A stretch of 13,522 bases of DNA from 2-02-FULL-62-14 sp035632555 (GTDB taxonomy: Bacteria; Nitrospirota; Nitrospiria; Nitrospirales; Nitrospiraceae), in assembly GCA_035632555.1 (NCBI GenBank), contig DASQGO010000048.1:1-13522 (forward strand). The letters are read 5' to 3'. A model generated the notes under the pieces. That model had not been told where the DNA came from and searched no databases. It saw only the letters and a list, made by a program, of their open reading frames with translations. Below are positions 5,151 through 13,029 of this stretch, piece by piece. Within the stretch, counting starts at the first letter, position 1. The number at the start of each line of letters is the position of its first letter. A program made the translations under genes and the position numbers.

Positions 5151-6021
5151 CTTCCAGTTCTTCGGCGAAGGCGGGATGGCCGGGTATGTGGCTGCCCATG
5201 GCGGCCTGATCGCCGGTCTTCAGTGACGTAAAATCGAACAGTTTCCGGTCCAATAAGAGCGACGGCGCGATGTTCGAGAGCGCCGCGAAGATGCTGTCGG
5301 TGCAACCGGGCATCCGCTGTTCCCAATCCCGCAGCATGGCTTTGACTTCTTTCCGTTTGAGATTTTCCTGTGAGCCGCAGAGGTCGCAGGGGATGATGGG
5401 GAACTCCCGCAATTCTGCGTAGCGCGCCAGGTCCTCTTCCTTGATATAGGCCAGCGGCCTGATCACAAGATGCCGCCCGTCTTTCGAGCGGAGCTTCGGC
5501 GGCATGGCCTTGAGCTTGCCGGTGTAGAACAGGTTCAGGAACAGCGTTTCAAGGATGTCGTCGCGGTGATGGCCGAGCGCAATCTTGGTGGCACCCAGTT
5601 CGGCGGCCACACGATAGAGATGTCCCCGCCGGAGCCGCGAGCAGAGCGAGCAGGTGGTTTGCCCCTCTGGAATGAGCCGCTTGACGATGGAATAGGTATC
5701 GCGCGTTTCGATGTGGAAGGGCAGGCCAAGGCGCGTCAGATAATCGGGCAGCACGTGGGCGGGAAAGCCCGGCTGTTTCTGGTCCAGATTGACCGCGACA
5801 AGCTCGAAGCGGATCGGCGCCCGCTGTTGCAGCGCCAGCAGGACATCCAGCAGACCGTAACTGTCCTTGCCGCCGGAGAGGCAGATCATGACCTTGTCGC
5901 CGTCTTCGATCATCTGGTAATCGGCGATGGCCTGGCCAGCCAGCCGGCAGAGGCGCGTCTGGATTTTTTCAGCTTCGACAGTGAGCCTGCCGGGCGGCTG
6001 CGGAGTTTTCATGACCGCCAT
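5140..6021 (-). CDS. ttcA: tRNA 2-thiocytidine(32) synthetase TtcA
   Basis: An ATP- and iron-sulfur-dependent enzyme that thiolates cytidine 32 of certain tRNAs, with sulfur coming from IscS. The 293-residue protein has the PP-loop SGGKDS (residues 49-54), a first cysteine pair in TCSLCSRLRRGH (Cys124, Cys127) and a second in PCDLCGSQENLKRKEVK (Cys212, Cys215). This is the TtcA arrangement, and the first two cysteines with one of the second pair are the expected cluster ligands. The LGHHRDDILET motif (149-159) also fits. Start uncertain: ATG 6021 has a weak AGGT upstream, while ATG 6012 (three codons in) lies 7 nt after a TAGAAT -10-like hexamer (6020-6025) and could be a leaderless start. 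It shares the window with the isc genes but is not in their operon. Confidence 0.94.
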   Translation of the reverse strand: MAVMKTPQPPGRLTVEAEKIQTRLCRLAGQAIADYQMIEDGDKVMICLSGGKDSYGLLDVLLALQQRAPIRFELVAVNLDQKQPGFPAHVLPDYLTRLGLPFHIETRDTYSIVKRLIPEGQTTCSLCSRLRRGHLYRVAAELGATKIALGHHRDDILETLFLNLFYTGKLKAMPPKLRSKDGRHLVIRPLAYIKEEDLARYAELREFPIIPCDLCGSQENLKRKEVKAMLRDWEQRMPGCTDSIFAALSNIAPSLLLDRKLFDFTSLKTGDQAAMGSHIPGHPAFAEELEEVP

Positions 6022-6055
6022 TCTACCTAGGGTTGCGTCAAAATGGGAGAGGCTC

Positions 6056-6064
6056 TGGTAAGAT
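6056..6064 (+). promoter_or_regulatory. Extended -10 element of the phosphatase-like gene
   Basis: TG-G-TAAGAT (TG at 6056-6057, hexamer 6059-6064) is an extended -10 motif placed 7 nt before the ATG at 6072. No Shine-Dalgarno lies near that ATG, so a leaderless transcript is predicted. It lies in the 50-bp gap between two divergent genes. Confidence 0.4.
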
Positions 6065-6071
6065 AGATTCC

Positions 6072-6545
6072 ATGAAATCGGTCCTGTTTGTCTGCACAGG
6101 CAACGTATTCCGCAGCGTGACGGCGGAGTATGTGTTGCGAGCGAACATGGGGCCTGGCGTGCGGCTGATCGTCGGTTCCGCCGGCACTGAAGCCAAGCCG
6201 CAGCCGCTGCACCCGATGATCATCGAGTATCTGCGCGCCAAGGGCGCCGATCTGTCGGCGCACGTCCAGCGCAAGCTGACGCGCGAATTGCTGGAGGATT
6301 CGGATCTGACCGTTGCGATGGGCTTCGACCACCGCGATTTCATCCGCGAGCAGTTCGGTCGGGACGTGCCGTTGTTCAACCAGGTGTGTTTTGAGAAAGA
6401 GGAGCCGGTGCTGGACGTCCATGAGGCGATGCCGGCCTGGCAGTCGAATATGGACGAAGCCCGCGCCTATGTCCAGTCGGTCGTGGACCACATCTGGGAA
6501 GCTACGCCCAGCCTGCTCGCGCGGCTGCCTTTGTACAGGCTGTGA
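6072..6545 (+). CDS. Low-molecular-weight protein tyrosine phosphatase-like protein
   Basis: The 157-residue product starts MKSVLFVCTGNVFRS, which contains the C-x5-R phosphate-binding loop (Cys8 to Arg14) of the low-molecular-weight tyrosine phosphatase/arsenate reductase fold. Size and the following SAGTEA motif (residues 36-41) agree. Two departures from the classical enzyme are seen. The P-loop has Phe where CTGNxCRS would have a second Cys, and the usual general-acid Asp-Pro is only matched by Asp-Val (Asp115 in VLDVHEAM). Catalysis on phosphotyrosine is therefore plausible but unproven, and the substrate is unknown. An in-frame TTG at 6033 would add 13 residues without family similarity; ATG 6072 is preferred because it immediately precedes the conserved first strand. 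Divergent from ttcA and convergent with glnS, whose stop is 4 nt away. Confidence 0.82.
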   Translation: MKSVLFVCTGNVFRSVTAEYVLRANMGPGVRLIVGSAGTEAKPQPLHPMIIEYLRAKGADLSAHVQRKLTRELLEDSDLTVAMGFDHRDFIREQFGRDVPLFNQVCFEKEEPVLDVHEAMPAWQSNMDEARAYVQSVVDHIWEATPSLLARLPLYRL

Positions 6546-6549
6546 GTAG

Positions 6550-8244
6550 CTAGCTTTCCTGCTGCGCCTTCTCAATCTTGGCCCAGGTGTCGCGCAGGGG
6601 CACGGTGCGGTTGAAGGTGAGCAGGCCCTTGGCCGTATCCGGGTCCACGCAAAAATACCCCTGCCGTTCGAATTGATAGCGGTCGCCGATCTTTCCTTTC
6701 AGCAGGCTCGGTTCGACCTTGCAGCCGGTCAGCTTTTCCAGCGACTGCGGATTGAGATCGAGTGTCCAGTCGCGGTCCGGCTGCACCTTTGCCAGATCCG
6801 TCTTCAGCAGCGCATCATAGAGCCGCATCTCGGCGTCGAGCGCATGCTTGGCCGAGACCCAGTGGATCGTCGCCTTGACCTTGCGGCCGGCTTGCGAGCC
6901 GCCGCTCCTGGTTTCCGGATCGTAGGTGCAGTGCACTTCGATGATCTCGCCCGTGGTTGGGTCTTTGACCACGCTCGCGCATTTCACAATGTAGGCGTAG
7001 CGGAGCCGGACTTCCTTGCCGGGCGAGAGGCGAAAATACTTCGGCGGCGGCACCTCTCGAAAGTCGTCCTGTTCGATATAGAGGGTGCGTGAGAAGGGAA
7101 CTTTCCGAGTTCCGGCGCCGGGGTCCTCCGGATTATTGACGGCGTCGAGTTCCTCCGCCTGCCCTTCCGGATAATTGTCGATCACGACCTTCAGCGGCTT
7201 GAGCACGGCCATCACGCGCGCCGCGCGCTTGTTCAGGTCTTCCCGGATGAAATGCTCCAGCAGCGCCATTTCGATGGTGGCATCCCGCTTGGCCACGCCG
7301 ATCGCCTCGCAAAAGGCCCTGATCGCTTCCGGCGTATACCCACGCCGCCGAAGGCCCTTGATGGTCGGCAGGCGCGGATCGTCCCAGCCGCTGACCCGTT
7401 TCTTCTCGACCAGCTCCAGCAGGCGGCGCTTGCTCATGACCGTGTTGGTGAGATTCAGCCGGGCGAATTCAATCTGCTGCGGCGTGCTCGGCGCGTCGCA
7501 CTCGGCCACGACCCAATCGTAGAGCGGCCGGTGATCTTCGAATTCCAGCGTGCAGATGGAGTGGGTGATGCCTTCCAGCGCATCCGAAAGCGGATGCGCG
7601 TAGTCGTAGGACGGGTAGAGACACCATTGGTCGCCGGTGCGGTAGTGGGAGGCTTTCCGGATGCGGTAGAGCACCGGATCGCGCAGGTTGATGTTGGGCG
7701 ACGCCATGTCGATTTTGGCGCGCAGCACGTGGGTGCCGTCCGCAAACTCGCCGGCGCGCATGCGCGCAAACAGCGAGAGATTTTCCTCGACAGAGCGATT
7801 GCGATGCGGGCTGTCGACGCCCGGCTCCGTCAGGGTCCCGCGCCGCTGGCGGATTTCATCGGCGGACGCGCTGTCCACATAGGCCTTGCCTTTTTTGATC
7901 AAGTGTTCGGCAAACCGGTACAGCCTCTCGAAGTAATCCGAGGCGAAAAACATTTTATCTTTCCAGTCGAAGCCGAGCCAGTGCACGTCATCCTGGATCG
8001 CCTGGACATATTCAGGGTCTTCTGTTTCAGGATTCGTGTCGTCAAACCGCAGGTGACAGCTCCCGCGGTGCTCGCTTGCAAGGCCGAAATTCAGGCAGAT
8101 GGACTTGGCGTGCCCGATATGCAGGTAACCGTTCGGTTCCGGCGGGAAACGCGTGACTACACGGTTGCGCTTGCCGGACGCGAGGTCCTGCGCGACGATG
8201 TCTCGAATAAAATTGGACGGGACGGATGATTCGGGCGCCGTCAT
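6550..8244 (-). CDS. glnS: Glutaminyl-tRNA synthetase GlnS (class I)
   Basis: Attaches glutamine directly to tRNA-Gln, whose two genes lie 2-4 kb away. The 564-residue protein has the class I HIGH motif in FPPEPNGYLHIGHAKSICLNF (HIGH at 42-45), the DTNPETED segment (69-76) and the KMSKS-type VMSKR loop (269-273). The C-terminal beta-barrel anticodon-binding domain contains ERQGYFCVD (about 530-538). Length is close to E. coli GlnS (about 550). The ATG at 8244 has no Shine-Dalgarno; instead an extended -10 motif ends 9 nt upstream. The gene lies downstream of the efflux operon on the same strand but is separated by 118 bp and likely has its own promoter. GlnRS is absent from many bacteria, which make Gln-tRNA by transamidation, so its presence here is informative. 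Confidence 0.96.
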   Translation of the reverse strand: MTAPESSVPSNFIRDIVAQDLASGKRNRVVTRFPPEPNGYLHIGHAKSICLNFGLASEHRGSCHLRFDDTNPETEDPEYVQAIQDDVHWLGFDWKDKMFFASDYFERLYRFAEHLIKKGKAYVDSASADEIRQRRGTLTEPGVDSPHRNRSVEENLSLFARMRAGEFADGTHVLRAKIDMASPNINLRDPVLYRIRKASHYRTGDQWCLYPSYDYAHPLSDALEGITHSICTLEFEDHRPLYDWVVAECDAPSTPQQIEFARLNLTNTVMSKRRLLELVEKKRVSGWDDPRLPTIKGLRRRGYTPEAIRAFCEAIGVAKRDATIEMALLEHFIREDLNKRAARVMAVLKPLKVVIDNYPEGQAEELDAVNNPEDPGAGTRKVPFSRTLYIEQDDFREVPPPKYFRLSPGKEVRLRYAYIVKCASVVKDPTTGEIIEVHCTYDPETRSGGSQAGRKVKATIHWVSAKHALDAEMRLYDALLKTDLAKVQPDRDWTLDLNPQSLEKLTGCKVEPSLLKGKIGDRYQFERQGYFCVDPDTAKGLLTFNRTVPLRDTWAKIEKAQQES

Positions 8245-8253
8245 GTTGCGGGG

Positions 8254-8262
8254 AATCTATCA
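8254..8262 (-). promoter_or_regulatory. Extended -10 element of glnS
   Basis: On the minus strand TG-A-TAGATT (TG at 8261-8262, hexamer 8254-8259) matches an extended -10 motif, with the glnS ATG 9 nt downstream. Transcription would start within about 3 nt of the ATG. No convincing -35 is seen. No terminator for the efflux operon was found in the 118-bp gap. Confidence 0.4.
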
Positions 8263-8362
8263 CAGACGACGGCGGGGGAGAAGGAGGCGGCTTAATCCCG
8301 AGGCATGCCAAATGATGATACGTCGCTCACTGGGGGGCAAAGCGGCTCAACATGAGTGATGG

Positions 8363-9979
8363 TCAAGGAACGGATGGCCTGGTCAGATCATTATTCACCC
8401 AGTTATTGCCCGCGTTCACGTCGATTCCCCCGGCGGCCGGCGGTTTGTCGAGATTGGTATATTGGACCGTGCCAAAGGGCTGGATCTGTTCGTCAGCAGG
8501 CAATTGATTGCGGTTCCAGCCGCCGCCGAGCGCGCGGAGGAGGGCCACCGAGGCTCTCAGCAGGTCGGCCTTGATCTGCACGAGGTCGATGCGCGCCGAC
8601 AGCGTTTGGACCTGCGCGTAAATCAGCTCGAGGCTGGACGCTAGACCGCCCTGATAGAGCTCGGATGTCAGGTCTTGCGTCTTGAAGAAGGCTCCGACGG
8701 CGGCGTCCTGCCGCTCGGCTGCGACAGTCAGCCGGTTCGTCAGGCTCAAGGCATTCTCAACTTCACGAAAGGCGTTGAGGACCGTCGAACGATATTGGTC
8801 TTCCGTCTCGCGATAGGCTGACCAAAACTGCTGCAATTGGGCGCGGCGGTAGCCACCCTGGAACACCGGCAGCGAGACCAGCGATCCGTAGGACCAGAAG
8901 GCGTTGCCGAGGCTGAACAAATTGAAGCCGGAATCTTCGAACCCGCCGCCCACGCGAAACCGAACATTGGGGAAAAACGCCGCGCGAGCGATGCCGATGG
9001 CACGGTTCGCCTCCGCCATCTTGCGTTCCATCGCGGCGATGTCCGGCCGCCGCTCGAGCAACGTGGCAGGGATAGTCGGCGGAATCGTGAATTTCGCCAC
9101 GCGCAGCAGGTCATCGACTGGGGCGATCGTGAAACTGGCCGGCGCCGTATTGACGAGGATGGCGATCGCTTGCTCCGTCACTTGGCGTTGACCTTGGATC
9201 TGCGCGTATTTCGTCTCCGTGCTGAATAGTAGCGATTCGACCCGGGCGACATCGAGGGTTGAGGCAATTGCACCGGCGAACTGGGCCTTCACGAGATTGA
9301 GCGACCGTCTGTAAAGCTCGATCGATTGCTTGTAGATGGCCGCCTGCGCATCAAAGGCGCGCAGCGTGAAGTAGTCCGATGCAATCTCGGCCTGCAGGCT
9401 CAGGCGGGCGAGGCCATACTGGGCAGCGCGCTCCTCGGCTCGATAGATCTCCACGCGCGTCGCGTTGCGGATTGCCGACCAGAAGTCGGGTTCCCACGAC
9501 GCCAATCCTTCTGGAAGCACGCTCGATTGCGTGCTATCGATATTGGGCGCTCGAAACAGTGCATTGTCAGATAGGCGGTTGTTCGAGGCGCTCCCTCCGA
9601 TGCCGATCTGCGGGATCCGCTGCGAACGGACCTTCATCATCACGTCGCGGGCCTGGACGAACCGTTCGGCAGTGGCCTGCAGATCCGGATTGGCCGCCAT
9701 GGCTTGCTCTATCAGCGTGTTCAGGACTGGATCGTTGTACAGCTTCCACCAGTCCGGACGCAGTTCACCATCCGAGGGCGTCGCCTCAACGAATGGACTC
9801 GACCCACGCCATGAGGTGGGGACGACGTATTGAGGCGGTTGATAGGTTGGCGCCAGATCGACGTGCGGTAACCAGTCACCGCAGCCGGACATGGTCAGCG
9901 CGATCAGGACGGCGCAACGGGGGGCATGGCGGCAAAATCCCGTCCACACCTGTCGAATTGGAACGCGTTCCACGATCAT
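8363..9979 (-). CDS. Outer-membrane efflux lipoprotein of the NodT/OprM family
   Basis: The 538-residue TolC-like channel of a tripartite RND efflux system. The N-terminus has a basic stretch, a hydrophobic stretch (CAVLIALTMSG) and a lipobox-like MSGC, so Cys33 is the likely lipidation site. After it comes HVDLAPTYQPPQYVVPTSW, similar to the usual start of mature NodT/OprM proteins. Two outer-membrane efflux repeats follow: about 75-260, and about 280-490 containing LERRPDIAAMERKMAEANRAIG and VFQGGYRRAQL, which are strong family signatures. Its ATG overlaps the stop of the membrane-fusion protein gene (ATGA at 9976-9979) and there is no Shine-Dalgarno, so translation is probably coupled. Last gene of the operon; substrate unknown. 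Confidence 0.93.
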   Translation of the reverse strand: MIVERVPIRQVWTGFCRHAPRCAVLIALTMSGCGDWLPHVDLAPTYQPPQYVVPTSWRGSSPFVEATPSDGELRPDWWKLYNDPVLNTLIEQAMAANPDLQATAERFVQARDVMMKVRSQRIPQIGIGGSASNNRLSDNALFRAPNIDSTQSSVLPEGLASWEPDFWSAIRNATRVEIYRAEERAAQYGLARLSLQAEIASDYFTLRAFDAQAAIYKQSIELYRRSLNLVKAQFAGAIASTLDVARVESLLFSTETKYAQIQGQRQVTEQAIAILVNTAPASFTIAPVDDLLRVAKFTIPPTIPATLLERRPDIAAMERKMAEANRAIGIARAAFFPNVRFRVGGGFEDSGFNLFSLGNAFWSYGSLVSLPVFQGGYRRAQLQQFWSAYRETEDQYRSTVLNAFREVENALSLTNRLTVAAERQDAAVGAFFKTQDLTSELYQGGLASSLELIYAQVQTLSARIDLVQIKADLLRASVALLRALGGGWNRNQLPADEQIQPFGTVQYTNLDKPPAAGGIDVNAGNNWVNNDLTRPSVP

Positions 9980-11205
9980 GGCTGGATCTGCGGAGGCCGT
10001 TGCGGCGCCTGTGCCGGCTGCGGCACCAGCGGTGCCGCAGCGTTGTCGAGGTTATAGCCAGGCGCCGGCGAGACGATACGTACCTTGTCGCCTTCGAGCA
10101 AGGCGGCGCTGGGGTTATTCACGATGCGGTCGCTCGTAGAAATCCCCTCTGCCACTTCGACGGCATTGTCCATAAGTTTGCTCACGGTGATTGGTTTCAA
10201 GTGCACTCGGCCGTCCTCCGTTACCACGGCCACTTGCGTGCCGCGCTCCTGGAACACCAATGCTGTGGACGGAATCGTGAATGATTGTCTATCAATCGGC
10301 GCTGTAAGATGGACCTGGGCGTAGGAGCCGGGCCAGAGCGCTCGGTCCTCATTGTCGATCGTGAAGACCGTCACCGCGGTGCGTGTGCTTACATCGAACC
10401 CCTTCGAAACCGTCAGGAATTTAGAGGTGAAATGGCGGTGGGGAATTTGCGGCACCGTCACGTCGGCCGTCAAGCCGGGCTGAAGGAAGGGCCCGAACGA
10501 CTCCGGTACGCTGACAAAGAGGCGCAGCGAATCTATGACGGCCACCGTAAAGAGGTTGCTTTTCGCATTGGGGGTACTGAGATTGCCCTCCTTGCTGACC
10601 AAGTCTCCGACGTTGATGTTGCGCTGGGTCACCACGCCGTCAAAGGGCGCGACGATCGTCTTGAACTGAATGAACGCCTCCATGTTCCTGACCTTTTGCT
10701 CCGATGCCTTGACCACCGCAGCCTGGGCTTTCATGTTTTGTACCTGCACCGTGATCGACTGCTCCGAGACCGCGTGGGTGTTGCGGAATGCCTCATAACG
10801 TTTTGCGGTGACCACTGCGAGAGCATATTTGGCACGCTCCGACTCCAGATCCGCCTTGGCCTGCGCATATTCGGCGTCGAGATCCGGCGCGTTGATTTCA
10901 GCGAGGATGTCGCCCTTCTTCACCTGGTCTCCGTAGTCCTTGTACCACATCTTTACATAGCCCGTGACTCGTGCGTAGATCGGCGCCTCGTACCAACCCA
11001 CAATATTGCCGGGAAGCGTAATGGTCTCGGTCGCCGGCACCGGCTTGGGAGAGACGACGGCCACGGTGGGAATGGCACCTTCGAGCGTCTCGTAACGCAG
11101 TGCCGCGGCGTCGCTTCCGTTCTCATAAATCCGATAGCCAATAAAGAGCCCGCACAGTAGGATCGCCGAAATGGCAAGGTATTTTCCATGGAGTGTCTTC
11201 ATCAT
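9976..11205 (-). CDS. RND efflux periplasmic adaptor (membrane-fusion protein)
   Basis: The 409-residue adaptor links the inner-membrane RND permease to the outer-membrane channel. An N-terminal membrane anchor (residues 9-24, YLAISAILLCGLFIGY) precedes the first lipoyl half (ARVTGYVKMWYKDYGDQVKKGD, about 78-99). An alpha-hairpin with coiled-coil character follows (about 107-180), then the second lipoyl half (TIVAPFDGVVTQRNINVGD, 183-201) and beta-barrel and membrane-proximal domains. The C-terminus is a Pro/Gln/Ala-rich tail (about 390-409). The start codon overlaps the permease stop by ATGA, and an adjacent second ATG could also be used. Order in the operon is permease, adaptor, channel, rather than the commoner adaptor-first order. 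Confidence 0.93.
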   Translation of the reverse strand: MMKTLHGKYLAISAILLCGLFIGYRIYENGSDAAALRYETLEGAIPTVAVVSPKPVPATETITLPGNIVGWYEAPIYARVTGYVKMWYKDYGDQVKKGDILAEINAPDLDAEYAQAKADLESERAKYALAVVTAKRYEAFRNTHAVSEQSITVQVQNMKAQAAVVKASEQKVRNMEAFIQFKTIVAPFDGVVTQRNINVGDLVSKEGNLSTPNAKSNLFTVAVIDSLRLFVSVPESFGPFLQPGLTADVTVPQIPHRHFTSKFLTVSKGFDVSTRTAVTVFTIDNEDRALWPGSYAQVHLTAPIDRQSFTIPSTALVFQERGTQVAVVTEDGRVHLKPITVSKLMDNAVEVAEGISTSDRIVNNPSAALLEGDKVRIVSPAPGYNLDNAAAPLVPQPAQAPQRPPQIQP

Positions 11206-12923
11206 GATGAGGCCTGTTCCTTTTGCCGGGCCATTCGCCCGCTGTAGATGATCGCGTACACGCAGGGCACGAAAAACAAGGTGAAGACGGTGGCGACGAG
11301 CAAGCCGCCGATTACGGCGCGACCCAGCGGCGCATTCTGGGAATAGCCCGTGGCCATGGGGACCATCCCGATGATCATCGCCGAGGCGGTCATGAGCACC
11401 GGACGGAAGCGGGTTGTCCCGGCTTCGATCGCGGCTCGCAGCGCATCGCCGTGCTCTTTAAGCCGCTCGCGCGCATAGGACACAATGAGGATGGAATTGG
11501 CGGTCCCCGCGCCCATCGTCATGATGGCGCCCGTCAGCGCGGGCTCCGACAGCCGCGTATGGGTCAGGAACAGCGCCCACGCGATGCCCGCCAGCGCGCC
11601 GGGCAAGGCCGTAATGATGATGAACGGATCGAGCCATGATTGGAAGTTGACGACGATCAGCAGATAGACCAGCACGATCGAGGCGAGGAGTCCCAAGATC
11701 AGCTCGAGATAGGCGTCATGCATCAGCGCGGCCTGGCCATGGATTTCGAGCGCGACGGTCCGGGGCATCTCGCTTTCCATGCTCTTGGCGATCTTCTCGA
11801 CGTCCGCCAGCACCCCGCCGAGGTCGCGTCCTTCGGCGGAGACATAGATGTCGAACAGCGGCATGATGTTCCCGTGCGTGATCACGCCCGGCGTTCCCTC
11901 AACCGACAGGCTGGCCAAATTGCCGAGGAGCTGGATATCATCCTTGTTTGAAGAATTGTCCGAATTGTTCAAAGGATTGTCCGGGGACTGGACCGGAATG
12001 GTCATGAGACTGTTGATACTATTGACCTGCGACTGCGGCGTATAGACATTGATCAGGTACGACATGCCGGTCTTGGGATCGAGCCAATAGATCTGATCCA
12101 CCTGCTGGCTGCCGGCGGTCGTCATGAGCAGATTGTCGGCCATGTCGCTCAGTGTCCTGTTGACCCCAAGTCCGAACGTGCGGTCCCCTTCGACCATGAG
12201 GGTCGGCGTCCGCATCGTCTGCTGGATGACAACATCCGTAGCGCCGGGGATCTCGCGAAACTTGACCAGCAATTTGCGGGCGAACTCATAGGTGGGGTAG
12301 ATGTCCGGGCCGTTGACCTGCACGTCAATCGGCGCAGGCGCGCCGAAGTTGAGAATTTTTGAAGTTAGATCGGACGGCTGGAACGTGAATTCGGTGCCCG
12401 GATAGCGCTCCGTCAAGCCCTTGCGGAGAATGCGCCGGTATTCCCACACCGGCGACTTTTCATTCTTCAAGACGATCGTCAGATCGCAATCCTGCGGGCC
12501 GACTGTCGGCGTCGGGATGAAGGCGAGGTTGTGCGGTCCGACCGGCAGGCCGCAATTACTGACGATGTTTTCGACCTGCCCGGGTAGCAACTCCTCGATG
12601 TTGTTGGAGACCACAGTGGCAATGCGTTGTGACACCTCTATGCGCGTCCCAAGCGGCGCCCGCATATGCATTTGAATGGCCCCCGACCTGATCTCGGGGA
12701 AATACTCACGCCCAAGGAAGAAGTAGAGACTCATCGAGGCCACCGCGATCGCCAGTGAGATGATGACGAAGGCGTGGCGACGGGCGATCACCCGTTCGAG
12801 CAGCAGACCATACCGCTCGCGGAACCGATCGAAGCGGCGCTCGAACCACTTCTGAAAGCGGACGAAGACGTTCCGCGATGGTTCTCCGCCACGCTGTGTA
12901 TTGTGCTCAGGCGTCTGCATCAT
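11202..12923 (-). CDS. RND efflux permease, C-terminal part (TM7-TM12), separate reading frame
   Basis: The 573-residue product corresponds to the C-terminal half of an RND pump. A cytoplasmic, Arg-rich segment (1-48) precedes TM7 (about 50-70). A long periplasmic porter/docking region (71-405) follows, then TM8-TM12 (about 406-426, 432-454, 464-485, 508-528, 536-560). It cannot transport alone, since TM1-TM6 are missing. They lie in the upstream frame, whose TGA overlaps this ATG (ATGATG at 12918-12923, minus strand). The TM10 motif reads TANSILIVSYARE, where AcrB has AKNAILIVEFAKD, so the proton-relay Lys940 is absent. Cys124 and Cys146 could form a periplasmic disulfide. Residues 316-329 (Asn/Ser/Asp-rich) look like a loop insertion. 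Only a weak AAGAG precedes the start. Either a functional split subunit or half of a broken gene. Confidence 0.85.
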   Translation of the reverse strand: MMQTPEHNTQRGGEPSRNVFVRFQKWFERRFDRFRERYGLLLERVIARRHAFVIISLAIAVASMSLYFFLGREYFPEIRSGAIQMHMRAPLGTRIEVSQRIATVVSNNIEELLPGQVENIVSNCGLPVGPHNLAFIPTPTVGPQDCDLTIVLKNEKSPVWEYRRILRKGLTERYPGTEFTFQPSDLTSKILNFGAPAPIDVQVNGPDIYPTYEFARKLLVKFREIPGATDVVIQQTMRTPTLMVEGDRTFGLGVNRTLSDMADNLLMTTAGSQQVDQIYWLDPKTGMSYLINVYTPQSQVNSINSLMTIPVQSPDNPLNNSDNSSNKDDIQLLGNLASLSVEGTPGVITHGNIMPLFDIYVSAEGRDLGGVLADVEKIAKSMESEMPRTVALEIHGQAALMHDAYLELILGLLASIVLVYLLIVVNFQSWLDPFIIITALPGALAGIAWALFLTHTRLSEPALTGAIMTMGAGTANSILIVSYARERLKEHGDALRAAIEAGTTRFRPVLMTASAMIIGMVPMATGYSQNAPLGRAVIGGLLVATVFTLFFVPCVYAIIYSGRMARQKEQASS

Positions 12924-13029
12924 AGCGACTCTTCAACATGTGCTTGACCATGGTCGACACCGGCGTGCGCGACAGGATGCACAAGACCGGCATCCTGATG
13001 ATAACCGCCTCCGCCATGGGCGTGAACAG
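12919..13029 (-). repeat. Tandem duplication of the TM6 coding segment, downstream copy
   Basis: This 111-bp segment aligns without gaps to 13043-13153, with about 85 of 111 identical bases by hand count. In its own frame it encodes LFTPMAEAVIIRMPVLCILS and so on, a TM6-like peptide with an Arg and two prolines in place of hydrophobic residues, which then meets a stop at 12907-12909. Neither flanking permease frame reads it in that phase. Confidence 0.85.

Noticed and set aside
7252..8229. Long open frame (325 codons) antisense to glnS
   Set aside because: Same explanation: codon bias in a confirmed glnS gene, with a product rich in Arg, His and Val that shows no family motif.
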